Of a stretch of DNA of 64,000 nt, positions 10,319 through 18,252 are shown in pieces. The notes beneath the pieces were generated by a model. That model was not told the DNA's origin. It ran no database searches and was given only the letters and a program-made list of their open reading frames with translations. Each line of letters opens with the position of its first letter. The stretch's first letter is position 1. Position numbers and translations under genes: made by a program. The DNA lies in the NCBI RefSeq assembly GCF_000317575.1, contig NC_019748.1, forward strand, positions 574,001 to 638,000. Reading direction: 5' to 3'. Source of the stretch: Stanieria cyanosphaera PCC 7437. Its GTDB lineage: Bacteria; Cyanobacteriota; Cyanobacteriia; Cyanobacteriales; Xenococcaceae.

Positions 10319-11365
10319 GTGGGGTTTTTTAAACGTTTAACCCTGTCAAGGGATATAGGAATTGATCTAGGTACTGCCAACACGCTTATATACATATCAG
10401 GCAAAGGAATTGTTTTGGAAGAGCCTTCAGTGGTGGCAATTGATAGCAAAACAGAAGAACCAAGAGCGGTAGGCAGAGAAGCTAAATGTTTATTGGGGAA
10501 AGCTCCAGAAAACATCCAAGCAATTCGTCCTCTGAAAAATGGTGTGATTGCCGATTTTGATGCTACGGAAATAATGCTCAAGGAATTTATTCGTCAAGTC
10601 TACGAAGGTAATCCTTTGGTTCATCCTCGAATGGTAATTGGTATTCCTAGTGGGGTGACTAAAGTAGAGCGCAGAGCAGTGATGGAAGCTGCTGCCCAAG
10701 CAGGAGCAAGAGAGGTAGATTTAATAGAAGAACCCCTTGCAGCAGCCATTGGTGCAGGATTACCCGTTACCGAACCGATTGGCAATCTGATTGTTGATAT
10801 TGGTGGTGGAACGACAGAAGTAGCGGTAATTAGTTCTCAAGGTAAGGTTGTCAGTGAATCGATTCGGATTGCTGGTGATGAATTAACTTGGTCAATTGCT
10901 AACTATTTGAAACATACTTATAAACTTGCCATTGGAGAAAATACGGCTGAAAACCTTAAAATTAAATTAGCTTCGGTTCATCCCATCGGTAAAGTAGAAC
11001 AAGACCAATCAACTGTCGAAGTAAGAGGTCTTCATCTTGTTTCTGGATTACCTAGAACGGTTACCCTTAAAGTAGTAGAGATTCGGGAAGCTATCTTAGA
11101 TCCAGTTAAAAAAATTGTCGAAGCAGTTAAAATTACTCTCGAACAAACTCCTCCCGATTTGGCAGCAGATATTATTGATCGAGGAATTATGTTGGCAGGA
11201 GGTGGGGCTAATTTGAAGGGATTAGATGCTTTGATTAGTCATGAAACTGGAATTGTAACTCATATAGCTCCTGAACCATTAAAATGTGTGGCGTTGGGTA
11301 CTGGTCGAGTTCTAGAAGATAAAACTCTTGACAAGGTTTTGAGCGATCGCTCTCAATTAATTTGA
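10319..11365 (+). CDS. mreB: Rod-shape actin homologue MreB
   Basis: A 348-residue actin-fold ATPase. Phosphate loops are visible in RDIGIDLGTANTLIY (residues about 10-24) and LIVDIGGGTTEVAVIS (about 157-172), and the adenosine motif MLAGGGANLKGLD is near 292. MreB filaments under the inner membrane steer elongation-mode wall synthesis with MreC and MreD. The start is a GTG at 10319, about 12 bases after a GGGAG Shine-Dalgarno (10302-10306); no ATG fits the conserved N-terminus. It is first in mreB-mreC-mreD, with 56 bases before mreC. Confidence 0.97.
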   Translation: MGFFKRLTLSRDIGIDLGTANTLIYISGKGIVLEEPSVVAIDSKTEEPRAVGREAKCLLGKAPENIQAIRPLKNGVIADFDATEIMLKEFIRQVYEGNPLVHPRMVIGIPSGVTKVERRAVMEAAAQAGAREVDLIEEPLAAAIGAGLPVTEPIGNLIVDIGGGTTEVAVISSQGKVVSESIRIAGDELTWSIANYLKHTYKLAIGENTAENLKIKLASVHPIGKVEQDQSTVEVRGLHLVSGLPRTVTLKVVEIREAILDPVKKIVEAVKITLEQTPPDLAADIIDRGIMLAGGGANLKGLDALISHETGIVTHIAPEPLKCVALGTGRVLEDKTLDKVLSDRSQLI

Positions 11366-11421
11366 GTTGTCCTAGCTCTTAATTAACTCTTGATAAACAT
11401 TAACCAATTAAGCCTAAACTA

Positions 11422-12177
11422 ATGCATCGTTGGTGGGATCGATACGGTTTTCAAGCAACTGTTACGGTTGCAGTTATTAGCATTGCTTGGTTACTTAGAC
11501 AAAGCCAAACCGCAGTCTTAACTGAAGCTTATTATTTTTTGGTAAGTCCTTTTCAGTCAAAACAGCAGTTGATTTTGGAAGATAGATTAAGTAATGCTCG
11601 TATTTTGGAATTAGAACAGCAAGTTATTGAACTAGAACAGGAAAATCGACAATTTAAACAGTTAATTAATTCTGATACTACCAAAAAATCCTCTCAAATA
11701 ATCGCCCCAATTATTGGACGAAGTATCCAAGGTTGGTGGAATCAAGTTACTTTGGGTAAAGGTAGTAAGGATGGTATTCAACCAGGATTTATCGTTTCAG
11801 GAATTGGTGGAGTAGTAGGTAGAGTTATTCAAGTTACTCCTCATACTAGTAGAGTTGCTTTGATTAGCGATCCTGATAGTCGGATCGGGGCAATAGTAAG
11901 TCGTAATCGTCAGTTGGGATTTATTCAGGGTAAAGATTCTCAAACCTTGGTGATGCGTTTTTTTACTAAAGTTACCGATCTTAAACCTGGAGATGCGATC
12001 GCAACTTCTAATTTAAGTAATCTCTATCCACCCGGTTTACCAATTGGCAAAGTCAAATCGGTTAACTTTGATACTAGTTCAGTTCCCGAAGCAGAAGTTG
12101 AATTAACTGCCCCCATTGATGTTTTGGAATGGGTTGTAGTTGATCCTTTTAAACCAAAAATAAACCTGAGTCCGTAA
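11422..12177 (+). CDS. mreC: Rod shape-determining protein MreC
   Basis: A 251-residue bitopic protein. It has a short cytoplasmic tail, one membrane helix at about 11-27, a coiled coil at about 52-85, and a periplasmic beta-domain with typical MreC strings (VTLGKGSKDGIQPGFIVS, GVVGRVIQVTPHTSRVALISD, then GDAIATSNLSNLYPPGLPIG). MreC links cytoplasmic MreB to the periplasmic wall synthases. Its TAA is followed directly by the mreD ATG at 12178, so the two are translationally coupled. Confidence 0.96.
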   Translation: MHRWWDRYGFQATVTVAVISIAWLLRQSQTAVLTEAYYFLVSPFQSKQQLILEDRLSNARILELEQQVIELEQENRQFKQLINSDTTKKSSQIIAPIIGRSIQGWWNQVTLGKGSKDGIQPGFIVSGIGGVVGRVIQVTPHTSRVALISDPDSRIGAIVSRNRQLGFIQGKDSQTLVMRFFTKVTDLKPGDAIATSNLSNLYPPGLPIGKVKSVNFDTSSVPEAEVELTAPIDVLEWVVVDPFKPKINLSP

Positions 12178-12723
12178 ATGTTCAATCTCACTAAAACTCC
12201 TAACGGTTTCTTACAATTATTAAATGGATTGATTATTTGCACTTCTGTTTGGCTCTGCTCAATCTTAGTTTTACTTCATTTACCAGGGATGAAGTTACTA
12301 GGAATGAGTCCCAATTGGTTTTTAATTTGGCTGGTTGCCTGGAGTGTCAAGCGGAAAGTTTGGCAAGCTGCGATCGCAGGATTAGCCTTGGGTTTAATTT
12401 ATGATGGCATGACTACTTCTGAGCCTTCTCACATCTTAAGTTTTATTTTAGTAAGTGTTTTAACTACTAAACTCAATAAACAGCGATATATCGGCGAAGA
12501 TTTTATTTCTGTAGCTTTAATTGTCTTTTTTATGGCAATTATGACGGAAACTCTCTTAGCAATTCAATCGATTTGGCAATCGACTCTTTCTTTGGGTGTA
12601 ATTTGGCAAAATTATTGGCGTATTGCGATTGTTTCAGCAGTTTTGAGCAGTCTGTGGGCTCCTGCTCTTTATTTTCCTCTAGAAAGATGGTGGGAATATG
12701 TTCGTCAGCAAGAAAGACTCTAA
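12178..12723 (+). CDS. mreD: Rod shape-determining protein MreD
   Basis: A 181-residue membrane protein with about five helices and no soluble domain, as expected for MreD. It begins at the base after the mreC stop, so the gene is identified by position as well as topology. The sequence itself is weakly conserved (PNWFLIWLVAWSVKRKVWQAAIAGLALGLIYDGM). It completes the mreBCD elongasome operon. It ends with ERL and no further gene of the operon follows. Confidence 0.92.
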   Translation: MFNLTKTPNGFLQLLNGLIICTSVWLCSILVLLHLPGMKLLGMSPNWFLIWLVAWSVKRKVWQAAIAGLALGLIYDGMTTSEPSHILSFILVSVLTTKLNKQRYIGEDFISVALIVFFMAIMTETLLAIQSIWQSTLSLGVIWQNYWRIAIVSAVLSSLWAPALYFPLERWWEYVRQQERL

Positions 12724-12873
12724 ATTAATTATTTGTTTAGATCAAAATCAAGGAAAGAAACAGTATTAGAGATTAATATTTTTCCTGCCAATTGTTTTTT
12801 TGCTCAGGAAGATGTTTTAAATAGCGATCGCTTGATTGAAGGGTAAGATCAAGTCTGTTTAATTAATTGATTT

Positions 12874-13275
12874 TTACTCCATATTATTATTATTATCGTT
12901 GCCAAAAACTCGATCTATGATGCGACGATTTTCGACTTGTAATCCTCTCACTTCGCTTTGCATTTCCCTAATGTCTGTTTGCATGGTTTCAATATTGGTT
13001 TGCATAGTCTGAATTACTCTGATTGAATCGATAAACATTTCAGTTGCTCTTCCCATTTGTTCTGTAAGTCGATCTACTCTATTAGTTAAACCAGCGATCG
13101 CTTCAAGATTAGTTTCAACTTTTTGACCGATTCGCTCAATCATTTCATTATTAGTTGCGACTTTTTCGCTTAAACTATTAATCTTGGCTGTATTACTATG
13201 ACTGAGTTTAATTGCTGATTGAAGAATTTTTTCAATTTGGGTTAGTCTTTGTTGAGGGGTTAGCTCTTGGGTCAT
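12874..13275 (-). CDS. Small coiled-coil protein of unknown function
   Basis: A 133-residue, strongly helical, acidic protein. Almost the whole length is predicted coiled coil: heptad-like runs of I/L/M with Q, E and T, including repeated MQTNIETMQTDIREMQSEVRGLQ. It ends in a run of Asn encoded by AAT/AAC repeats. This type of short coiled-coil open frame is frequent in cyanobacteria, and some are annotated DUF4164-like or chromosome-partition-like. I cannot assign one. No membrane helix or signal peptide is present. It may multimerise or be a scaffold; nothing nearby identifies a partner. Confidence 0.6.
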   Translation of the reverse strand: MTQELTPQQRLTQIEKILQSAIKLSHSNTAKINSLSEKVATNNEMIERIGQKVETNLEAIAGLTNRVDRLTEQMGRATEMFIDSIRVIQTMQTNIETMQTDIREMQSEVRGLQVENRRIIDRVFGNDNNNNME

Positions 13276-13331
13276 TTTATCGAAGAATTTTTAAATTTAA
13301 TCCTAATTATAAAGCGATCGCTCTTCGTTTA

Positions 13332-14885
13332 TTACAAGCCGATTTGAGACAACATTTCTAAATGTTGATGTAAAGGTGCAATGGTATTAGCTGCGATCGC
13401 GCCACTGGCTGCTACGGGTGGTAAACCAATCCCTGGAAAGGTTGAATCTCCACAACACAAAAATCCTGCTAAAGGAGTAGTTGAACCTGGAAATAAACCT
13501 TGATTGGCTGCAATAGCAGGGCCATAAGTGCCACGATGACGACGTAAAAAACGTTCGTGGGTTAAGGGTGTACCTACCAAAGTTACTTCACAACGAGAGC
13601 GAATATCGGGGATAATTCTAGCCAATGCTTGCCACATTATTTCTGCTCGTTTTTGTTTTAATTGGGCATAAGCTTCACTACGACGATCTAATCCTTGCCA
13701 AAGAGAATATGGTTCATTGCCAGGGGTATAGACGTGAATCACGTGTTTACCTGGAGGTGCTAGAGAAGGATCTAAAACTGAGGGGATAGAAACTACGACA
13801 ACATTTTGTGGTGCGTTAATACCTTTGTTCCAGTCGTTAACCACAATATAATGACATTGCAAGTCTTCAGCTAATCCTGTTGCGTCGATACCTAAATGTA
13901 GATGAAGAAAACTATCACATTCAGGAGTTGCTTGTCTTTCTTGAATAAAACTGTCTGGTAATGCCGATGATGGTAATAACTTTAAACTGTCCCAAACCGA
14001 AGCATTGGAAACAACGGCTTTAGTCGCTCTAATTTCTTGTCCTCCTCGTAAGCGGACTCCTACCGCACGATTGTTTTTAACTACAATCTCTTTAACGTGG
14101 GCATTGAGTAACAACTTGCCACCATGTTTAGTAAATGCGTTTACTAATGCCTCTACCATCGCACCGCTACCACCTACAGGATAATCTAGTACCACCCCAG
14201 GTTTGTACCATTCAGCAAACATAAAAGCCATTTCTGCCCCACTTGTACCAGTGGCAGGTAACCCTGAGAGGAGAAAACATAATAAATCTAGCCAATTACG
14301 GATAAAGGAATCGCTGACAACTTCATCCATAATCTTGCTAAAAGGTTGTGTTAGTTGTAGAAGATTAGGAGTATGCCGAATTAAAGAAGGTAAGTATCGC
14401 CCTACTGTAATGGTTGCAGCCCAATCATTTCTAATTGCTAAAGTAGGAAGAGCATTAACCGCTTCTGCCAAAGGTTGCATGACGCGCTGTAATTCTCGCC
14501 ATTGTTGTACAGCCTGATTTCCTCGCAGCTTGGCTAAAACCTCACAAAAGTGATCCGCCCCGACAGTTGTGTTGAAATTGCCTTCTGGTAACTGACAACC
14601 CCAAGTATCATAATTAATCCATTTCAAATCTGCTTCAACAGCATCGAAAACTTGACGTAAAGGATTGTTAGAAGGGCTGTAAGACATTCCCGAATAAAGA
14701 GAGGGGCCCGAATCAAACTTGAAACCATTTCGTTCAAAAGCATGGGCTGCACCTCCAGCGATCGCATGACTTTCACAAACTACTACTTGAAAACCATAAC
14801 GTGCTAGTAATGCAGCACAAGATAAACCACCAATTCCGCTACCAATTATTACTACATCTGTTGTTTCTAGATCAGAGGCTGTCAT
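13332..14885 (-). CDS. CrtI/CRTISO-type FAD-dependent oxidoreductase
   Basis: About 517 residues with an N-terminal Rossmann dinucleotide site (VVIIGSGIGGLSCAALLARYG) followed by GGAAHAFERNGFKFDSGPS, the pattern of phytoene desaturase, carotene isomerase and retinol saturase proteins. A C-terminal FAD block, FLCCGDSTFPGIGLPPVAASG, is also typical. It likely acts on carotenoids or related isoprenoids at membranes, but isomerase, desaturase and saturase cannot be separated by eye. I start it at the ATG at 14885; the frame extends upstream to a TTG at 14924, but that extension is not conserved-looking. The HPF-like gene sits upstream on the same strand, 56 bases away. Confidence 0.85.
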   Translation of the reverse strand: MTASDLETTDVVIIGSGIGGLSCAALLARYGFQVVVCESHAIAGGAAHAFERNGFKFDSGPSLYSGMSYSPSNNPLRQVFDAVEADLKWINYDTWGCQLPEGNFNTTVGADHFCEVLAKLRGNQAVQQWRELQRVMQPLAEAVNALPTLAIRNDWAATITVGRYLPSLIRHTPNLLQLTQPFSKIMDEVVSDSFIRNWLDLLCFLLSGLPATGTSGAEMAFMFAEWYKPGVVLDYPVGGSGAMVEALVNAFTKHGGKLLLNAHVKEIVVKNNRAVGVRLRGGQEIRATKAVVSNASVWDSLKLLPSSALPDSFIQERQATPECDSFLHLHLGIDATGLAEDLQCHYIVVNDWNKGINAPQNVVVVSIPSVLDPSLAPPGKHVIHVYTPGNEPYSLWQGLDRRSEAYAQLKQKRAEIMWQALARIIPDIRSRCEVTLVGTPLTHERFLRRHRGTYGPAIAANQGLFPGSTTPLAGFLCCGDSTFPGIGLPPVAASGAIAANTIAPLHQHLEMLSQIGL

Positions 14886-14941
14886 AATTTTGATTCGTTT
14901 GCTAACTTTTAAAAAATGTAACAAACTTCTCTGTTTATCTT

Positions 14942-15256
14942 TTAAGTCAACTCGATAATTTGATGTGTGGCTTTGGTAAAAACGTCTTCAATAATAGATT
15001 CCCACGATTCGTATTCTTGAGCATAATCAGGATTACGAACAACTAGAAATTCTTGATCTGGGGCAACACTGAGATGAAGAGTAACTCGATAAGAAGTTCC
15101 ACTTTTTTGATATTCATGGGCATTTTCAATGGCTATATAACAATTTTGAATGGCATGGCAGACAGATTCTAATTGATTTAGCTGTTCTTTGATTAAGGAA
15201 TTAACTTTTTGATTTTGTTCTAGATTGAGGTAATTGATGGTTGGTGTAATGTTCAT
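14942..15256 (-). CDS. HPF/RaiA-like ribosome-associated protein
   Basis: A 104-residue protein with the beta-alpha-beta-beta-beta-alpha layout of ribosome hibernation factors: an N-terminal strand (ITPTINYLNL), a helix with repeated charged residues, the strand pair YRVTLHLSVAPDQEFLVVR, and a terminal helix with WESIIEDVFTKATHQI. It lacks the C-terminal dimerisation domain of long HPF, so it matches the short single-domain class. Such proteins bind the 30S decoding region and idle ribosomes. The assignment rests on pattern rather than a signature, so it is moderate. Divergent single gene next to a MITE-like repeat. Confidence 0.65.
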   Translation of the reverse strand: MNITPTINYLNLEQNQKVNSLIKEQLNQLESVCHAIQNCYIAIENAHEYQKSGTSYRVTLHLSVAPDQEFLVVRNPDYAQEYESWESIIEDVFTKATHQIIELT

Positions 15257-15684
15257 TGATTCAGTGATAATTTTTTTTATAATAATTTATAGTTTGAAAT
15301 AATTTTTAATTTAGTTCTTCTATCAAAAGCAAGATGCAAAGTTAATTTATTTTTTTGAATAACATTATCTAACTATAGCGTTTCTTATTTTCGTGAGGTA
15401 CATTAGCACCCTGGTTTTTGTTAATGGTTAATTAAAAATTGGTAACTAGTCACGGATAATGGTGTACCTTATAACTTCGAGAATTGCTATATTGTTTTAC
15501 TCCCCTAGATAGATGTATTTTTTGATTTACTTAAATCTAGTTATTATTTTTTATTCGCAAAAAACGAAAACAAATGAAGGCAATAGTTTAAAGCTTGGGA
15601 AAAATTAATCATAATCAAGTCTAACTTTGGACGCGATCGCTTTGATTTTTATCAATTATTTGTTGTAGATTATTTAAAATTAAA
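15257..15684. other. 428-base intergenic region holding a MITE-like element
   Basis: The region separates the minus-strand HPF-like gene from the plus-strand hydrolase gene. It is A/T rich. The only structured content seen is the inverted-repeat element at 15374-15491, plus a HIP1 site near 15632. Promoters for both flanking genes must lie here, but none stands out. Confidence 0.6.
15374..15491. mobile_element. MITE-like element, copy 1 (TATAGC termini)
   Basis: About 28-base imperfect terminal inverted repeats bound a 118-base unit. The left end starts TATAGCGTTTC and runs to GTGAGGTAC. The right end starts GTACCTTATAAC and ends GAATTGCTATA. The same plan, with the same termini, recurs at 44347-44454. 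No coding capacity. TA dinucleotides at both ends suggest a TA target duplication, as with IS630/Tc1-type elements, so it would move using a transposase supplied elsewhere. Confidence 0.6.
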
Positions 15685-16752
15685 ATGTTTAATTCTCAAC
15701 GTCAAAATCAAAAACAATTTAGCACAACAAAGCTGTCTAATTATCTTCCTCCTCGCTCGCTTCAAAATGGTTTATTAATGACGTTATATGTTGCTTTTAG
15801 AGCTAATAAAATTTGGCAAAAAAATATTATAGAAACAGAACCTTTTTATCAAGAAAAGATTTTTTTAGGCGCGCAAGAAGTTCCTATTTATGGATTAGTT
15901 GCTATTCCAAAGCAGGCTAAAGGTACAATTATTGGGACTTATGGAATTACTGGCGATTTAGATAATCAATGGTTTTTGAGAATTTTAGGTAGAAAAGCCT
16001 ACGCTAGAGGTTATGCAGTCGTACTATTTGACTGGCGCGGACATGGAAAAACGGCTTCATTATCTCCCACTCTTACTTCCGATGGTTTGTATGAAGGAGA
16101 AGATTTTGTCAAAATTGCGGGCGCAGCAAAAGAAATGGGATGTCCTGCACCTTTTTGGTTTACAGGATATTCTTTAGGAGGACAATTGGCATTATGGGGA
16201 ATTAAATCAGCTTTAAATCATCCAGATCTTGCTGGTGGTGCAGTTATTTGTCCTAGTTTAGATTCTAATCGCTCTTTAACTTATTTAGAACAACATCCTG
16301 TGGGTAAATATGTGGAACAAAAAATTGCCCAAAGTTTAAAACAACTTGCTTTAAAACTTCATTCTTATCATCCTAACGATTTTGATTTGGCAGCAATTAA
16401 TCGAGCAAATAGTATTAGATGTTTTGACCACGAACTAGTTATTAATAGATTAGGTTTTAGTTCAACTGAAGAATATTATGAAGCTTGTAATGCTCTTTAT
16501 TTATTACCTCAATTAACTAAGCCTACTTTAATTCTTTATGCAGAAGACGATCCTTTATTTAATCCTGCTATTATTCCCGATTTAAAACAAGCTTGTGACC
16601 ATAATCGAGCGATAGACTTAATCTTAACTAAATATGGTGGTCATGTTGGTTATATTAGCAATCAAACTTGTCAACAAAACTACGGCGATCGCGATTGTTG
16701 GTGGGCATGGAATCGAGTTTTAGATTGGTGCGATCAAACTGATTTTAATTAG
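15685..16752 (+). CDS. Alpha/beta hydrolase (YheT/EMB8-like)
   Basis: A 355-residue alpha/beta hydrolase with an apparently intact triad: the nucleophile elbow FTGYSLGGQLAL, an acid in LYAEDDPLF, and a late His in YGGHVGYIS. An upstream oxyanion-side motif, GTYGITGD, and DWRGHGK are also present. Members of this branch are esterases or thioesterases with poorly known substrates. The N-terminal 40 residues are basic and unremarkable; no signal peptide. Its stop codon overlaps the stop of the convergent GalU-like gene by four bases. Confidence 0.85.
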   Translation: MFNSQRQNQKQFSTTKLSNYLPPRSLQNGLLMTLYVAFRANKIWQKNIIETEPFYQEKIFLGAQEVPIYGLVAIPKQAKGTIIGTYGITGDLDNQWFLRILGRKAYARGYAVVLFDWRGHGKTASLSPTLTSDGLYEGEDFVKIAGAAKEMGCPAPFWFTGYSLGGQLALWGIKSALNHPDLAGGAVICPSLDSNRSLTYLEQHPVGKYVEQKIAQSLKQLALKLHSYHPNDFDLAAINRANSIRCFDHELVINRLGFSSTEEYYEACNALYLLPQLTKPTLILYAEDDPLFNPAIIPDLKQACDHNRAIDLILTKYGGHVGYISNQTCQQNYGDRDCWWAWNRVLDWCDQTDFN

Positions 16753-17645
16753 TTTTTAGAATTCTGATAAAAATCAATCATAGTCTGACGATAAAACAAA
16801 GGCATTCCTGTATCAAAATATTGTCCTTGAACTAAATAACCGAGTGTAGCTTGCTCTTGACGTAATTTATCTAAGCAAGTAGTTAACTGAAATTCTCCTT
16901 TAAATCGATAGTTATGATTAATATCCTCTTCTAGTAAATCAAAAATTTTTGACTCAAGAATATACATTCCAAATACGCCTAAAAATTCATCCTTTTTCAT
17001 TCCGTTAACTTTTAAATTTTGACGAGCATATTCTAAACTTGGTTTTTCATATATTTCAGTTATTTTTAAAAGCGAATTTGGCTGTTGCCAAACACCAGTA
17101 ACACAACCTGCCTTGTGGATGATTTCGGCTGACATGATCGTCAAACCAATAATATTTTGTTCAAATTGTTGATAAACATCAAGCATTTGTTTAGCACAAG
17201 AACGCTCTGTATTAGTTGTATAAACATGATCGCCTAGTAACAATAAAAAAGATTCTTGATCAACCCAATCTTTAGCACAATAAACTGCATGACCATATCC
17301 TTCTTGTTCTGTTTGAATCAGAATAGTAATTTGTTTACCTAAATCTTGTAAATATTGACTGTATTTCTGATTTTCAGGAGACAATTTTTTAAATAATTCT
17401 GGTTTAGGTGGAGCTTTAAACAAGTCAGTAAATAATTCTCGATCTTCTGGTTGAACGACAATTCCAACTTCTTCTATCCCTGCATTAATTGCTTCTTCTA
17501 CAATTGCCATAATAATTGGTTTGGCTCGTCCATCACGATCAATAATCGGAAACAATTCTTTTTTGACAATTTTTGTAGCTGGAAATAATCGAGTACCAAA
17601 ACCAGCAGCAGGAATTAAGGCTTTACGGACTTTCTTTTGAGACAT
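16749..17645 (-). CDS. GalU-like UTP-glucose-1-phosphate uridylyltransferase family protein
   Basis: About 298 residues with the nucleotidyltransferase signature ALIPAAGFGTRLFPATK at the N-terminus, where the GTR glycine loop and lysine bind the nucleotide. It continues with KKELFPIID, EQEGYGHAVYCAKDWV and LLLLGDHVY (the metal-binding Asp). It resembles GalU, which makes UDP-glucose, but the ELFPIIDRDGRAKPII insertion is unusual, and another sugar or nucleotide is possible. The frame runs up to a TTG at 17678; I choose the ATG at 17645 because homology begins there. UDP-glucose made here could feed GalE at 54.6 kb, though the genes are far apart. Confidence 0.85.
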   Translation of the reverse strand: MSQKKVRKALIPAAGFGTRLFPATKIVKKELFPIIDRDGRAKPIIMAIVEEAINAGIEEVGIVVQPEDRELFTDLFKAPPKPELFKKLSPENQKYSQYLQDLGKQITILIQTEQEGYGHAVYCAKDWVDQESFLLLLGDHVYTTNTERSCAKQMLDVYQQFEQNIIGLTIMSAEIIHKAGCVTGVWQQPNSLLKITEIYEKPSLEYARQNLKVNGMKKDEFLGVFGMYILESKIFDLLEEDINHNYRFKGEFQLTTCLDKLRQEQATLGYLVQGQYFDTGMPLFYRQTMIDFYQNSKN

Positions 17646-17678
17646 ATTTATATCATAAAAAACTAAATCAATTAACAA

Positions 17679-18252
17679 TCGACTCTCATACTGGAGTGTA
17701 GCTCAGTTTTCAACTTAAGTTCTTTTTTTTCGAGAGAAAGTTTTGCTTTGTTTTTACTTTACTCAACTAAAATGTTAATGAATAAATAAACAAGTCTATT
17801 TTATGTAATCTAGATTTCATTTTAAAACGAGCAATTTTTCTAGCATTCGTTTTCAAGCGCAATTAATATCAAACAATGACTAATAAATTAATTTTTATTG
17901 ATAATTAATAAACTCCAGCTAATAATTATTAATTTTTGTTTCATTTTAACAAGACAAAAAAATCATTTGCTTTCGCAAATAGAGCAAACAAAGAGTATTA
18001 ATAAAGCGATCAGCCAAAGGCTGGCACTGCGTGATCGCGTTTAAATTTGTTTTTTGATTAAAAACAGTAAAAAAAAGAGAAAATAAGTTAGTAAATTAAA
18101 AAGTAATTTTAGTTAAATATTTATATTTCAACATATATTTTAATTTTTCTTTTCTAGATTATTTGTGTTACATTCGATTGTTTACTTCTAACCTTAAATC
18201 AATAAAAACCACTCAGTTTACAAATTAAACAGACAAAAAACTGCATTTAATA
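17679..18252. other. 574-base A/T-rich divergent intergenic region
   Basis: It separates the GalU-like gene from the giant kinase. It is very A/T rich, with long T runs. The only structure seen is a nested inverted repeat at 18006-18038. No small gene of convincing codon pattern was found on either strand. Confidence 0.55.
18006..18038. repeat. Nested hairpin repeat (HIP1-related)
   Basis: GCGATCA at 18006-18012 pairs with TGATCGC at 18032-18038, and inside them AGCC pairs with GGCT around AAA. Short GCGATC-bounded hairpins with an AGCC-AAA-GGCT core look like dispersed cyanobacterial repeats. No gene-terminating T-tract follows. Confidence 0.5.

Noticed and set aside
14885-14924. TTG-initiated extension of the CrtI/CRTISO-like gene
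   Set aside because: The extra 13 residues are hydrophobic and basic but unlike family N-termini, and an ATG gives the expected start before the Rossmann motif.
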